Below, piece after piece: positions 34,560 to 46,209 of a stretch of DNA of 64,000 bases; position 1 is the stretch's first letter, and every line of letters starts with the position of its first letter. Source of the stretch: Amphimedon queenslandica (lineage: Eukaryota; Porifera; Demospongiae; Haplosclerida; Niphatidae); the NCBI RefSeq assembly GCF_000090795.2, contig NW_003546495.1:13471-77470 (forward strand), in the 5' to 3' direction. The position numbers were made by a program, and so were the translations under genes. A model generated the notes under the pieces. It did not search any database, was not told where the DNA came from, and saw only the letters and a program-made list of their open reading frames with translations.

Positions 34560-35949
34560 ATTGGCGAAATTTTATGAAAAATGACTAGGCAAAAACTCCA
34601 CTTTTATAATTTTGTCACAAGCTCTCACCTTGTGTATCAACTTTGAGCTGACTTTTAATGAGTTTAATTTTTTTGTAATGAATGTTTAAAATTACTGCAA
34701 AATTGCACCAATGACCAAAGTCTTGGGTCTTTGCCCTAATTCTGACAAACATTGCTGGTAAAGAATTTTCCATTTCATTTTTTTGATACATATTCTGCTT
34801 GCCCTTTAGGGTATGTAATGACTATGGAAGTATTTGCAGGACAATGCATTCAGACAATGTTGTGCTTTGCCTGTAATAAATAGTGGAAGTGGTTTTCTTC
34901 TTTGGCTAAAAAGTGTGCTTGTAATATGTGAATGCAACTTTTCCTAATGTTGACATTACAGCTCAACAGATTCCTTTTTATGAATTTTCATATTTTTTTA
35001 AACTTGTTAGCTTTATACAGCAGTATCAGAAATACAGTTAAACTAATTTTATTAGAATGATGCATTAGACATGTTACACCATACTGACTATGGATAACCA
35101 ATAACAAGCATTACTCTCTCTGACAAAAATAATCTGCAATCTGCACTCTTCAACTACCACTTATTATATAAAGTAAAGCCTGCGACTGATCAGACACAGC
35201 AGGATTTATAACAGCCTATTTGCTCCACTTAATGGTTTTCAGGTTTGTTTGTGACACCTGACACAGCCAGTGTCCCTGCAGGTATGTTATTAATCACATT
35301 TATTACACTTATATGCTAATGTTTTGTAGATCATTTGAAAAAGATGTTAAGCATTAATACCAATTCAATTTGTAATAGTGATCAAATGACCTTATGTGTA
35401 CTTCCAATAATGACGTAATTACTGGCATTCTATAATCGAACTGTTTCACTGGTTTTATGGCACTTTTTTGTACATAATATTTGTATTACTAGAGCAACTT
35501 ATATGAGGTGAAAGAACACCCTTTTCCACCATTTGTGAGACCTAAAAAAAGCTATTGAAATTAGCTTGTCATAAGAATAATCACCCGTGAATAACCATAA
35601 TACAAAACCATTTCATCAATTTGTTCAACTTCCATATTCTGGTTGTAGCTGTGAATCATTTATGGTTTCTTGATATCTTCTCTCCCTCCTGTTGAGCTTT
35701 TACTCATTATTATTGTGACCAAAGAATCATCATTAAACAACTTTACCTCCCTCTTATCCTACCATTTCAAGCATTGTAGTTTTCCTCATATCAAATATTG
35801 TATTTATTTTGTGCACATTTCATTCATTTACAGTGGAACCTGTCAAAAACAGACACTTGGAGGTAGTAGTCATTGATCACTATGCAGAGGCTGTCCTCTC
35901 CTTGGAGGTCAACTTAACAGATATTGTAAAATGATTTTGTTTTGTTTAT
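34560..35949. other. Non-coding stretch
   Basis: No gene is supported. A 41-bp segment near 35241-35281, between cag and gtatgt, reads LFVTPDTASVPA and could be a tiny exon, with little support. Near 35830 the phrase acagtggaacctgtc begins what looks like an old interspersed repeat end. Confidence 0.4.
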
Positions 35950-36980
35950 TAACAAAACAAATGATGCACCGATACCATTTTTTACCAATACCACAAATAC
36001 CAATATTTATGTTTTATGTAGTTTCAGTTACCGATTCCAATTCAGACACGTTTCCAAATTTCGCATTAACTAAATGTAACAATTAACAACTGTTAATAAT
36101 TAATCATACTTAAACTGAACATATTTTAACGTCTTTTTCAAAAAAGGTAACATTATTTTGTCAGCATCAAGCCTATTGTTTTGTGTCAGTAGCTATTTGA
36201 CCAGCTGCGCTAAATAATCTTTGAGCTAGGACTAAAGAAGGTGGTACAGAAAAGCATTTTCTATCTAATTTCACAAGAACAGGCCATACTTGTACCTCCT
36301 CTTTCCAGTATTGAAGAGGGTCATAATCTCTTGAAATGACATATTCATGTAAGTTGACATCCATGCTGCTTCTACTGACTTACTCAAAACAGTTTCCTCT
36401 CCACTTCTATTTTCTTCAACAATTTCATCAGTGTCTGCAAAGGATTGACCGAGAGTGGGAGGTTCTTTCGTCGTTTCTTGTTGATTTCTTTGGCTCTGGC
36501 AGATTAGTGTCACTTTCTTCTTCTACTGCTTCCTACTCTTCTATCAGCATCTGCCTTACTGATGCTGATGACAAAGCTGAAGTGAAAACACTTAATTAAA
36601 CCTTGGATCTAGAGCTGTAGAAAAGGGAATAACTCTCATTTTCTAGACTACTGTATTACATTCAATGACTGAAGCATAGCTCTTTGCATACTTTTGACTG
36701 CATGATTGTCAGGCGCTGTAGAGTTTTCAGACACAATCATCACTCTCTTAAGTGAGTTAACTATAGGAATTGTGACTGAAGCTGAAGAATAATCTCCACT
36801 AGCCTCTCTTGTGGTTTCTTCAAATGGTTTAAGAAGATGGACTACCTTATCAGCAAGGTTCGACTGCTCTGCACGCAATTCATGCGAAAAGGCAGATTCG
36901 GCTCCAGCAGCTAAAGGAGCTGCTTTCTGCTCTATTAAATTACTGCAAACCCTAACCGGAGCCAAGGAGCACGCTCTAAT
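35950..36980 (-). pseudogene. hAT (ZBED-type) transposase remnant
   Basis: The minus strand gives, in order, VVHLLKPFEETTREASGDYS and IPIVNSLKR (36965-36648), a STALDPRFN phrase near 36610, an acidic linker (36513-36400), and the C-terminal dimerisation region YDPLQYWKEEVQVWPVL, KLDRKCFSVPPSLVLAQRLF, SAAGQIATD (36364-36173). This is the hallmark order of hAT transposases. Near 35955 the phrase aatgatgcaccgatacc resembles hAT terminal repeats of the ZBED group and may be the 3' end. The N-terminal BED finger and first catalytic Asp are missing, and frames shift at least twice. Confidence 0.8.
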
Positions 36981-37142
36981 TTAGTTGAGGTCAAAAAAAA
37001 TGTAACTATGTAGTGGTTGGATTCCCAACCTGATGACAAGCAAGATATGATTATTGGCATGGCTGTAAAATGGAGATATTTAGTGTCAGAAGAAAGCAAG
37101 TAAGATGGCACAGAAATTGCAAGTCAGAGCAGGAAAAAGTGA

Positions 37143-37615
37143 CAACAAGAACACGTTTGGTGGCAGGTACTTGAGGAAAGAGCTGAAAAAGAAAAGTTTA
37201 AATTGACAGAAGCTCAGGAACTTTATCATGAACTAAATAAAGATGACTACAGTAGTGCTATGAAACTGAAATTATTGCAAACACTGGTGAATATTAGGAA
37301 AAAGATATTGAAACAAGTTCTAGTTGCCTTTACTCATTCCAGAAAGCAGCGTCTTGTTAATAAAATTATTGATGAATTAGCAGAATTTATTGCTAACAAC
37401 AGCTCACCTACTTCAGTACTAAGTTCACTTGCTTTCTTAATTGGAAAGCCAATCAAGCATAGATTTATAGTTCAAGAATCAGAAGATAAGTGGTACAATG
37501 GTAGAATTATTGACACTAATTTTCAGAACAAGTTCTTGGAATTTGTTGATGAAAATTAAGATGAGCATTATTATTTTGATATAGCTCAGCACATTATGGA
37601 GATCTTGTAATTGCT
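37143..37615 (+). pseudogene. C-terminal fragment of the unnamed transposase-like family
   Basis: An open plus frame from a TGA at 37140 reads WWQVLEERAEKEKFKLTEAQ, then a helical stretch with VNKIIDELAEFIAN. It ends in a small domain containing GKPIKHRFIVQESEDKWYNG, RIID, and FLEFVDEN then TAA, with related codons continuing after the stop to about 37610. The last domain matches the end of the 40.5-43.7 kb gene (KIKH..F.V.E..KWY.GK) in order and spacing, so both belong to one repeated family. The domain length and the KWYxG pattern suggest a Tudor- or SH3-like barrel (inference). Everything upstream is missing. Confidence 0.5.
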
Positions 37616-37689
37616 TAATTAATATTTTTTTATAAGTTTTTCACATAACTTTAAAAGGACCAAATATAATTTAAATAAGTCTTGGATAT

Positions 37690-38980
37690 TTTGGGCAATT
37701 AATCCTTAATAATATATTATGATTTGTCTTCTCAATAGATAAGGAAGAATTAATACTAGGTACGGCCACACCATTAACATATTTAGACAATTTCTTTATC
37801 TCTTGCTCTGCATCCACAAATGCTTCTTGAGTGCCATTTAGTTCCTTTTCAAGAAAGGCTAATTCTGCTGCCATTTTTTGTATAATTTCAGTGCAGTCCG
37901 TTGCCTGGGTTTGAAGATCTTCGGCTGGCTCTGTGTCCACTTGTCTTGAGAATCTTATGATAGCGTCTCGAGGATAATTTGATGTGAGAAGTTTGTCTAT
38001 GAATCGATGTGCATTGAATGGAGTGAAACTGCAGTCTCAACGATTTTTGTCCACGCTGTTGTAGAATTTTCCAATCGAGACTTTACTATTATCACGAGTA
38101 TAAGGAGACCTCTTGAGATATAGATGTAAATCCTGATAGAATCCCTTATCTGGCAGTCCTCTAATGTGCCATAAAATAGGCTCTTTATTCTGAACTTGAG
38201 CAAATACTTGAAGTAGTAACTCTTCATTAAGACCATGAGACGGCAGTTCTGATGGGAAAGTAAAAACAGCTACATAATTAGAAAAAATGTTTGGTTTGTA
38301 TGGTGAAGTAGGGGTTAAAATTTAACAGAGAAATTACAATAAATTATTTGAAACAAGTGCATTGCTGAACACATACCTCTTGTATTGATTGTCGTTTGTG
38401 GTGTCCACTACTTTCTGTACTATGGGCAAGATTGGGACCACTTAGCTTGCTGCAACCTCTTAACGATGGTTAAGTGGGGGCCACAATTCTTATTATAGCA
38501 ACCATTTAGGTTGACTGAACATAATATGGGAAAAGCACTGCATAAACTTTTCATGCAGAATCTCAGTGACGCTTGCTGCACCTCCAGTAGCTACACTTAA
38601 TTCCTCACATTCTTGCAAAAAATCAATCAGATCTTTATAAGTAGGTGCTATAGGACAACAAGAAATAAATTTGATTATGAGTGGCTTCATTTCAATACCT
38701 TGTTCTTCCTTCTGAGCCATTATGAAAATAATAAAAATAAAATATATCAATCCTACATAACTAAAAATTAATTAAATATTAAAACCACATCCATTACATG
38801 TTAAAATGGCTGCAAGTACACGAATGTGTTTTGTGTGGTTATCAAAGTCAAAATCACCACTGTATTTACCTAGTAATCTATCAACTACTACCTCATACAA
38901 CAGTACAATGAGAAACTTGGGCTTTTCATTTTTCATCAAAATAATTAAGCAAATGTTGGGGATGTGTGCAAAGCTCACCC
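37690..38980 (-). pseudogene. Unrecognised minus-strand gene remnant
   Basis: Pieces in order on the minus strand: DRLLGKYSGDFDFDNHTKHI (about 38920-38830); SCCPIAPTYKDLIDFLQECE and LHEKFMQCFSHIMF (38750-38493); then, after a probable intron, LLLQVFAQVQNKEPILWHIR, LPDKGFYQDLHLYLKRSP and VSIGKFYNSVDK (38225-38040). A TGA at 38037-38039 is followed in the same frame by a segment containing FNAHRFIDKLLTSNYPRDAI and a coiled-coil-like stretch (37940-37740). The continued frame past TGA suggests an arginine CGA decayed to TGA. The family is unknown to me. It lies tail to tail with the fragment at 37143-37615. Confidence 0.4.
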
Positions 38981-39320
38981 TCAGGAAAAGTTTAAGCTTT
39001 TTCCAAATGTTTTATAACATAGAGGTCTAATTTAGTCATGCATACTAACCTAAGACTTAGTACTGCTGTGCGAGTAATGTCAGCAAAGTTAGCTTTACAG
39101 AGTTATATTTAATGATAAGGTAAATAAAGAAGGCGTGGTCCATTAAAAGCAACTTATTATTATTTGCTTGCAGAGAGAGGAGTTGGATCCTTCTCTTTCT
39201 TGTACAAACAGGTGCTAAGTTCTGCTAATAAAGTAAAGAAACCTTTTTGTAACATTTGATTTTTCATGTTGCACACCCTAACTTTGTTCAGGCAGAGGTA
39301 AATTAGAATAAATAAATATC

Positions 39321-39679
39321 CAGGGGCGTATCCAGGGGGGGTGCTGAGGGTGCTTGAGCACCCAACTTATGGCTGGGCTCAGAAAAAATTACTAAAGTTC
39401 TGGACTCTTGCATCACTAACAAGCCTCTTCATAAAGTTATCTAGCCCCCTGTTTATGATTTTAGCACTTTCAGTGCTTTAACTAGTGATCAGAAGTACCA
39501 GTGTACTTAAAATTATCCTGGCCACACCCGTAATTGACGAAAATGAAGAGAAACACGATTTTACTGATGTGAAATTGGGCATGGTGAAAATCACGGCATG
39601 CGTCACACGCCCCTCATTGCCCATCCTGTTCATTTCTGTACTCTGGCACCCCCTTTCCTTATTCCCAGATACGCCCATG
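39321..39679. mobile_element. MITE with CAGGGGCGTATCC ends
   Basis: Left end CAGGGGCGTATCCAGG (39321-39336); right end complement CATGGGCGTATCTGGG (39664-39679). The ends match with three differences over 16 bases. The CAGGGGCG start is typical of hAT-like non-autonomous elements. No clean 8-bp duplication was seen. The short frames inside (39478-39697) are artefacts. Confidence 0.75.
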
Positions 39680-40530
39680 ATATTTGAGTGTATTTAATGG
39701 TTCCACAAGTTGCAAATATATATTGTACGTTGCCAATGTCGCCATAAGGCAGTACAGTAGCTCCTCTTTCCTCTTCAGGGGGAATTCGGTCACTAACGAC
39801 AGATCTTGTTTTTCATAGCCACGTTCAATGCTTTTTTCTGATGGTTGCAATTTATCTACTGATAAAGCTGCTCTAATGTTTCTTGTCCAATATTTGAGAT
39901 AACCCCTGAGAGATTCCTTTTGAAGTACACAGATCCAATTAGTCTCAGAAATGATAAAAAAATACTGTTTATTGACTATAACTTATTTCTGCTAGATAAC
40001 CAGGTATAGTACCACCACAAATGACACTGGCATTGAGGACAACAATATTTTAAAATGTTCACTTTCCAACAGATTGAAAGTATGACATTAAGTCAGAGCT
40101 GGTTCAACAAAAAAAACACCATTCCTTGTCAGATATGTTGCTGGAATATTGAAATGAGATCTGGATCATTCTGTAAACTAGATACTAGATTGTTTGGATA
40201 TAAATAATTCTTTTCCACGGTATGAGGCATATTTAGCTGCACTATTTTTTTTGAATATGGGCAACAAGAGTTACACTAAACCTGGGCACACACTAGTAGT
40301 TATATCAAAATACCAAAGTTTAAAGAAATTTTTTCTCCATATAATCAGAATCTAGCTTTGGCACAATAGTGTTTGCTCGCAAGTAAAGAAACTGCTGAAG
40401 TCTTCAATCGAATTAGAGGTAATTTTAGGCTCTTATTTCAAATATTCGCATAGTTTAATGGCTAAAATTGATATTTTGTTAATTTCTCGAAGATGTTAAC
40501 TTTGGACTTGACTCAGGTCAACATTTCTTC
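39680..40530. other. Non-coding stretch
   Basis: No gene or clear repeat. A short minus frame at 39659-39850 is unsupported. Confidence 0.45.
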
Positions 40531-40533
40531 CGT

Positions 40534-43500
40534 ATGGCGGCTGCTTCGTCGTCACTTGGCCCTAAATGTGCTAAGCATGGACTAACTTCGTCTGATATCC
40601 TTGCAGCTAGAGTCAAAAAGCTCCCAAGTGTTACAAATGACAATACTGGAACTGTTAACTTTCAAAGATGCCACACCCAATTGTTCATATAAGATGATTT
40701 ATCATTGCCTCCAAATGATTTATGGCAGCAGGTGGTCTGATGAAAATTCACCTACATTAGCAGCATTCACTCAAGGTACTCAACAATTAAAGGCACAGTA
40801 TTTTAAACTAAAAAAGAAGAGAGATAGCAAAGCAAAAGAAAGGGAACTTTCTAACTTTCTTGAAGGAGTTTATGTCCTGCCAAAATTAGGTAATTGTAGA
40901 AGAAAAGTACAACAATTTACACCACCAAAACCCCCACAAGCAGTTAATCAGCCATCACAAAAAATTGAGGATTTACGAAAGAAACTATATTCTGTTACAA
41001 GAAATACTGGAAAGCAATTAAGGCGCAACTATTCGTGATCAAAAAAAGATCATTGCAGATCATGGAAGTTATCGCATGCTTTATTGCAAATGTCAGTTTT
41101 ATGAAATATATTAAACTCTGTCAATCATCGTGCTACATACTGGAAACAAAAAGCTGGGAAAGGAAAAGAATTATGTTTAATCCAAAATAAACAGCTCCAA
41201 GAAGAAATCAAATCACTCAAAGAAAAGGTTAATTCACTTGACTTTGAGCTGAGTGAAACAATTGAATTTTCTATTGATACAACTATTAAGACTTTTGAAG
41301 GAGGTAAATACACAGATTATATTAGAGCATGTGTTTATGAATTGCTGTCGTTAAATGTTTGAGTGAGTAATGTGGCACTGGTTATTCATTGTGTGCTTTT
41401 AAGTTTAGCTCACAAATCAGTTGATCGCTTACAAAGTTATGGATTGACATGTCAAATGATCCTTGAATCTCTTGCAGTTGTTCAAGCTCAAATAGGAGAG
41501 ACTCTTTCTGAAACACCAGAGTATACAACAATGCAGTCTGATGGAACAACTAAGTATGGTCTGTATTTTGCTGCTCTTGATGTAAAAGATTCATCTACTA
41601 CATATTCTCTTGGTCTTCGTCAAGTCTTTTCTGGTGCTGCAAAAGACATTAGAAACATTAAAAGAAATTCTTGATGACATAAATAGTGTGCAACTTCAAA
41701 TAGGTATGTGCAACAGCATTTTGTGTATTGTTAATTATAATTACACGTTTGTCCTGTTAATGTAATATTTATTAATAATAATAAATAAGCATGTACTGAT
41801 CATATAGCACAGTTTGTTTGTATATGTTTGGGTGTGACTATAGGGAGTGGAGCTCTGTATTATTTTATACTCTTCTTGTATTAACTTTCATGTTTAAAGC
41901 CAATTTGATATTTACTTATGGAGTCTTATTTTTAATTTTTATGGTACAAATGATAATTGATACAATATCTCATACACGTAAGTAAAGAAGCTGTGTCATC
42001 AAAAATAATAATGCAAGTTAAAAACACAATGTCTGATCGGCATGCTGCTGAGAAAGCGTTTAATGAACTGTTATGTGACTTCAGAGCTGATATTTTGCCA
42101 ACTGTTGCAGAGAACTGGAGTAGTATGACTGATGAAGAGAAGGAGCAGCTAACTCGTATGAACAACTTCTTCTGTGGTCTTCACTTCCTTGTTGGGCTGG
42201 CTGATTCTGCTGAAGAAGCACTTAAACTGTGGGAAGAACAATGTTTCAGTAATTTGGTTGCAAGTTCAGGTACGCAGAGGATAGTATGCACAGCATGTAA
42301 AGCATTTCATTACAGAGGCTCTCAGCAAAGTGGATGCTCAGCCTCCTTTCACACTTACGTGAGAAGACATGGTATTCACCAAATTCCATTCGCTGCGTTT
42401 ATTGGCAACTGATTTAACATGCTCTTTTTTGATGCAGCAGGAGTATTTAAAATTAAAATTATGTATTTAAAATTATTTAAAGGTTTTTATGATAGAGTAT
42501 ATTAAAAGTACTCATGGTCAACAGGCAAATCATCTTCTTCAAGCAGTTTTAGATCACTTGAAACAGCCTGTTCACTTATCTGGTGGTAAAGCTTTGGAAC
42601 TAATTGATAAGGTTGTGACTGGTCCACTCAGGAAGAAGCTAGAGGAATCAAACATTTCTGTATTAGATTTGGGCCTCTATTACACTGAAATTAAAGCTAG
42701 ATTTGATTTATGGAGTGGTGATTGTCACACATTTGTGGAGGGTACTGCTTGCATCACTAATGACATCCGTATACATAAGGATGATGTTTGGAGTACATTA
42801 GTTGCTAGTAATAATGTCACTGATACACTGACTCTTGAAGCGCTGCAAATTATTTTTGGCTGTTTCTCCATGACAACTCAAAGGCTATTAATTGATCATT
42901 TACCAGGAGGTATCTATTCAAGCTTTGATAGTGATTTATTTGAGGAAAAAGCAAGTGTTCCAATGACCAATGTGTCACCTCAGCGTGACTTTGCCATGTT
43001 AGACAGACTCATCAGAGAGAAACCTAATGCTAGAGCTATTCCACTAGAGTCAATTATTTTGTACTCACATAACAAGACCTTGAACTGGCTTAATCAAAAG
43101 GCATGTGAAGAAAGGGACAAACTATTTGAAGCGACACGAACACTTGCACCTGTAACGAGAAAGAAATTTAATGAGCGAAGAGAAGTAATAGAAGCCAGGT
43201 CTACTGCTGCATTGCAAAAAAAGCAAAATGAAATCCGAAGAAAGAACCTACCAGCAGTCAAGGAGAACGAAATGCTGACTAAAGAAATAGAAAAACTTCA
43301 CAAATGGACTAGTATAGCTGATATCACAGCTGAACTAGCTCAATTTTCAAGAAAATCTGAGAAACTTCGAGTGCTCAAGTTGCAGATTAAGTTTCATGAT
43401 AAAGGTCTCAACCAGACACATTCTGACGTGTCATTATTTGTTTTCTAATAAAGAAAAGCAGTATTCTGTTGACAAACTTATTAATAACCTTTGTAAGCTT

Positions 43501-43735
43501 ATTGGGGACAGTGGTACTCCCTCGTCTGAGGTCCCAATAACATTGGAAATGATTATGACGCAAACTGAACTTTTAATTAGACAAAAAATCAAACACTGAT
43601 TCGAAGTTGATGAGAAGTTAAAATGGTACGATGGTAAAGTTGCTGAGATGGACAGAGATACAGGACTTATTGAAGTAATTTATGAAGAAAATGAAGTTTG
43701 TCACTTTATTTGTTAGAAGACATTGAAAATGGTGA
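40534..43735 (+). pseudogene. Unnamed multi-copy transposase-like gene
   Basis: Starts at ATG 40534 (MAAASSSLGPKCAKHGLTSS). After frameshifts near 40690 and 40745 it continues with RWSDENSPTLAAFTQGTQQL and FLEGVYVLPKL, then a basic coiled coil (about 40900-41260). Next comes FEGGKYTDYIRACVYELL, then LPSYGL-like LQSYGLTCQMILESLAV, and QSDGTTKYGLYFAALDV with its Asp (a possible first catalytic residue). After an intron-like gap, MSDRHAAEKAFNELL, MNNFFCGLHFLVGLAD and RIVCTACKAFHYRGS follow, then a 319-codon block (42489-43448) with MTTQRLLIDHLPGG, FAMLDRLIREKPNA and ARTLAPVTRKKFNERR. A small C-terminal domain (43560-43735) contains KWYDGKV. TGA codons at 41360, 42410 and 43597 fall inside otherwise continuous frames. 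The Asp-rich central part and the high-copy look suggest a DDE-type transposase, but I cannot assign a named superfamily. Confidence 0.6.
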
Positions 43736-43739
43736 CTTG

Positions 43740-44090
43740 CAAATAATTTGAAAATTTTCTTTTTTCTTCACAATTAATTCATTGTTGTAAACATTATAGT
43801 AATTGAACTATTAATAATAATTAACAATTATTAACAAAAATATGCACACAGACATTATTGACTGGCTCCATTGTAAAGCTTCTTCTTATGTGTGGGATAC
43901 TGACAACAGTTTTGAGGTAATCATGTACAATTCAATAAAATCAATGTGCACTGAATGCAAATGATGAAATTCATTACATTCAAATGGCACATTTAATTCA
44001 CCATCTGACAGCCAGACACAGTGAATTTTTGCTGCTGTATGTAAAGGATTTATATCTATGTAAATAATTATTGTACTCTAATTGTATTGT
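43740..44090. other. Non-coding stretch
   Basis: Nothing supported beyond the end of the preceding gene. Confidence 0.45.
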
Positions 44091-44099
44091 ACTATTTTA

Positions 44100-44290
44100 C
44101 TGACTGGAACATTCTAGGAAATGACTTATTTCTGTATTGTATTATTGTACTTTCTGGAACCCTCCAGAAGATTGTGTAACTTTCATGTATTTGTATGTGT
44201 CCAGAAGTTTCTGGAACCTTGTGATCAGTATAGAGTTTTCGAGTTATTGTTTTGTTGTTCTCCACTTGTTTATTCTAATAAATTCTTTTA
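44100..44290 (+). promoter_or_regulatory. Cluster of heat-shock-element-like sites and polyA signal
   Basis: Three blocks of alternating GAA/TTC pentamers lie about 50 bp apart: ctGGAAcaTTCtaGGAA (about 44103-44119), ctGGAAccctccaGAAg (about 44154-44170) and ccaGAAgtTTCtGGAAcc (about 44201-44218). The last is a perfect three-unit heat-shock-factor site. An AATAAA-type signal (ctaataaattc) follows near 44276-44286. A promoter followed so closely by a polyA signal is typical of an LTR, so this may be a solo LTR rather than a host promoter. No second copy was found. Confidence 0.4.
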
Positions 44291-46205
44291 AAAGTCAAAG
44301 CGATCTTTGACACTGTATACTAGAAAAAGGTATGACATGTCAAAAAACTACTTACACGTGTTCAAATTACAATAAGATGCACAATAATAGCACAAAACTA
44401 GTGCAAAAAAATGGTTTATCCTACCTTTTCCCCATATGTTCATTTAAATGGTCTGAACTGTCCTTCAAATTGGCAGACATCTTTTTAACCAATTAATTAA
44501 TTATTATTAATTAAACTAAAAATTGTGCCAGACCTACAATGGGCGTGTGAGGAGATTGACTAGTTAGTTACTTTAGGATATTCTCCTTTCCTTTCATTGC
44601 AGTTGCACTAATTTATATATATTTTTGATCCTTCAAATGTTTTCTACTTCATAGTAAGGTCCAGTTTTTGTATGCGTGTAATTGCACAAAACAGGTGACA
44701 TCGCTAACACTAGCATGTCTCCAAAGCATCTGATGTGCTTCAAAAAATTACAATTGCGGCATAGTTCGTGCTGTGGTGCATTTCTTGCAACTTGCTTTAT
44801 AATGCAAATTATATTATCTTGAAAACAGCCAGTTAAATAATTTTTTGATCTTACTTAACCCAAAATCTGCCCAACTGAAAAAACCTGAACCCAATTGCAT
44901 GTATTAGTCGATATTGACCTATTCTACATTGAAGAACTTCACGCCAAGCAACAGGTGTGCTGCTGGTTGGGTTAAACACTTCATGTTAATGAGTGCTGGC
45001 ACTCTCATCTCTTCTTGCTTGCTCTAATTGTTTAGGGTTAAGGTACAACGGGCTAAACGCACAATCTAGATTTCGGGACACAAATTGTTTTCTTTATACT
45101 TTTTCTACAATATATAATTTTTTTCAATTTTTTGTCAATAGTAAGATGCAATAAACTTTACTAAACTTTTTAAAATAGATGAAAACTGAGTAAAGAATTC
45201 TTAAACATGATGAGAGTACTTTAATTTTTAGTAATATGATTGTTTTTATAATAATATTTTCTACTGACGTATGTTCCATCACTTGGCAAAAGTTCTTCAA
45301 GTTTTGCAAAATGGGCTGCAATCTCTCATAGAGTTTTGTTCACTTCCAAACATCAGTGTATCACAAAAGCATTTACTGCATACAAACTTAATTGAGTGTT
45401 TGCTTCATTATGCCACGATTGCAAGCTTTAGAGCTTCGTAGAGCCTGCATTCACCACATGAAACAGCTAAATAAACAATAGTCAGGAAATACATACTGGT
45501 GGCCATTTTTATTAATGGTTTGACTAATATGACGTAATAACTTAACACCACCTGGCAATTAATTGTTCCCGCTAGTTTTATAATAATACAGAGGTATCCA
45601 GCAATGACACAAAATCAAAGATGGTGTATATATTATTTCTAAGGAAGGCGAAGTGAATTTTTTTCTTAATATCCCTGCTGTTGCTACCAATGTCAGTAAG
45701 CTATGAAAAATTATTTTATAGTGAGACAATAGTATTTCAGAAGTGTTTGCAATTAGCCTCACAGTTTAATGTGCTAATTTCATTTTGCTTGCCAGTCTGG
45801 TAATTACTTTTTATGCTTGCATTGCCTGTTCAAGAGATTGTTTAATTGCAAAATAATGTTCAACATTAAAAATACAATAATGCAAAAAAATAAACAGCAT
45901 CGTTTCGTTCCACTGGAAATGATTTAATCAAAGTCACAATGATAATCAGCTCAACTTCTACATGAATTACTTTTCAATAACTGTGATCAAGTCTAACCTA
46001 CAGAGAGTGATGTACAATGGTTACTTTAACCTTAATTAATTCAAAAATTGATTTTATTATTACAATTATGCATTCCAATGAAGTTATTCTGCCATTTTCA
46101 CTTGCTCCATCGTTCACTGAGGCACCTAAAAAACCAGAAGATGGTAAAAGTGGCCCAATACAAAAGAATCTATATTTTTATGAGTGACAAAATATCAACA
46201 TGCTT
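44291..46205. other. Non-coding stretch
   Basis: No gene supported. Minus frames at 45124-45321 and 45559-45762 have no family or splice support. Confidence 0.45.
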
Positions 46206-46209
46206 GTAC

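Noticed and set aside
35830-35930. Terminal repeat of a complete element near acagtggaacctgtc
   Set aside because: Only one end is visible; no inverted partner or duplication was found in the flanks.
41360-43599. TGA read as selenocysteine or a reassigned codon
   Set aside because: TGA coincides with expected Arg positions in decayed elements that also contain frameshifts and other stops, and genuine stops elsewhere include TGA. CpG decay is simpler.
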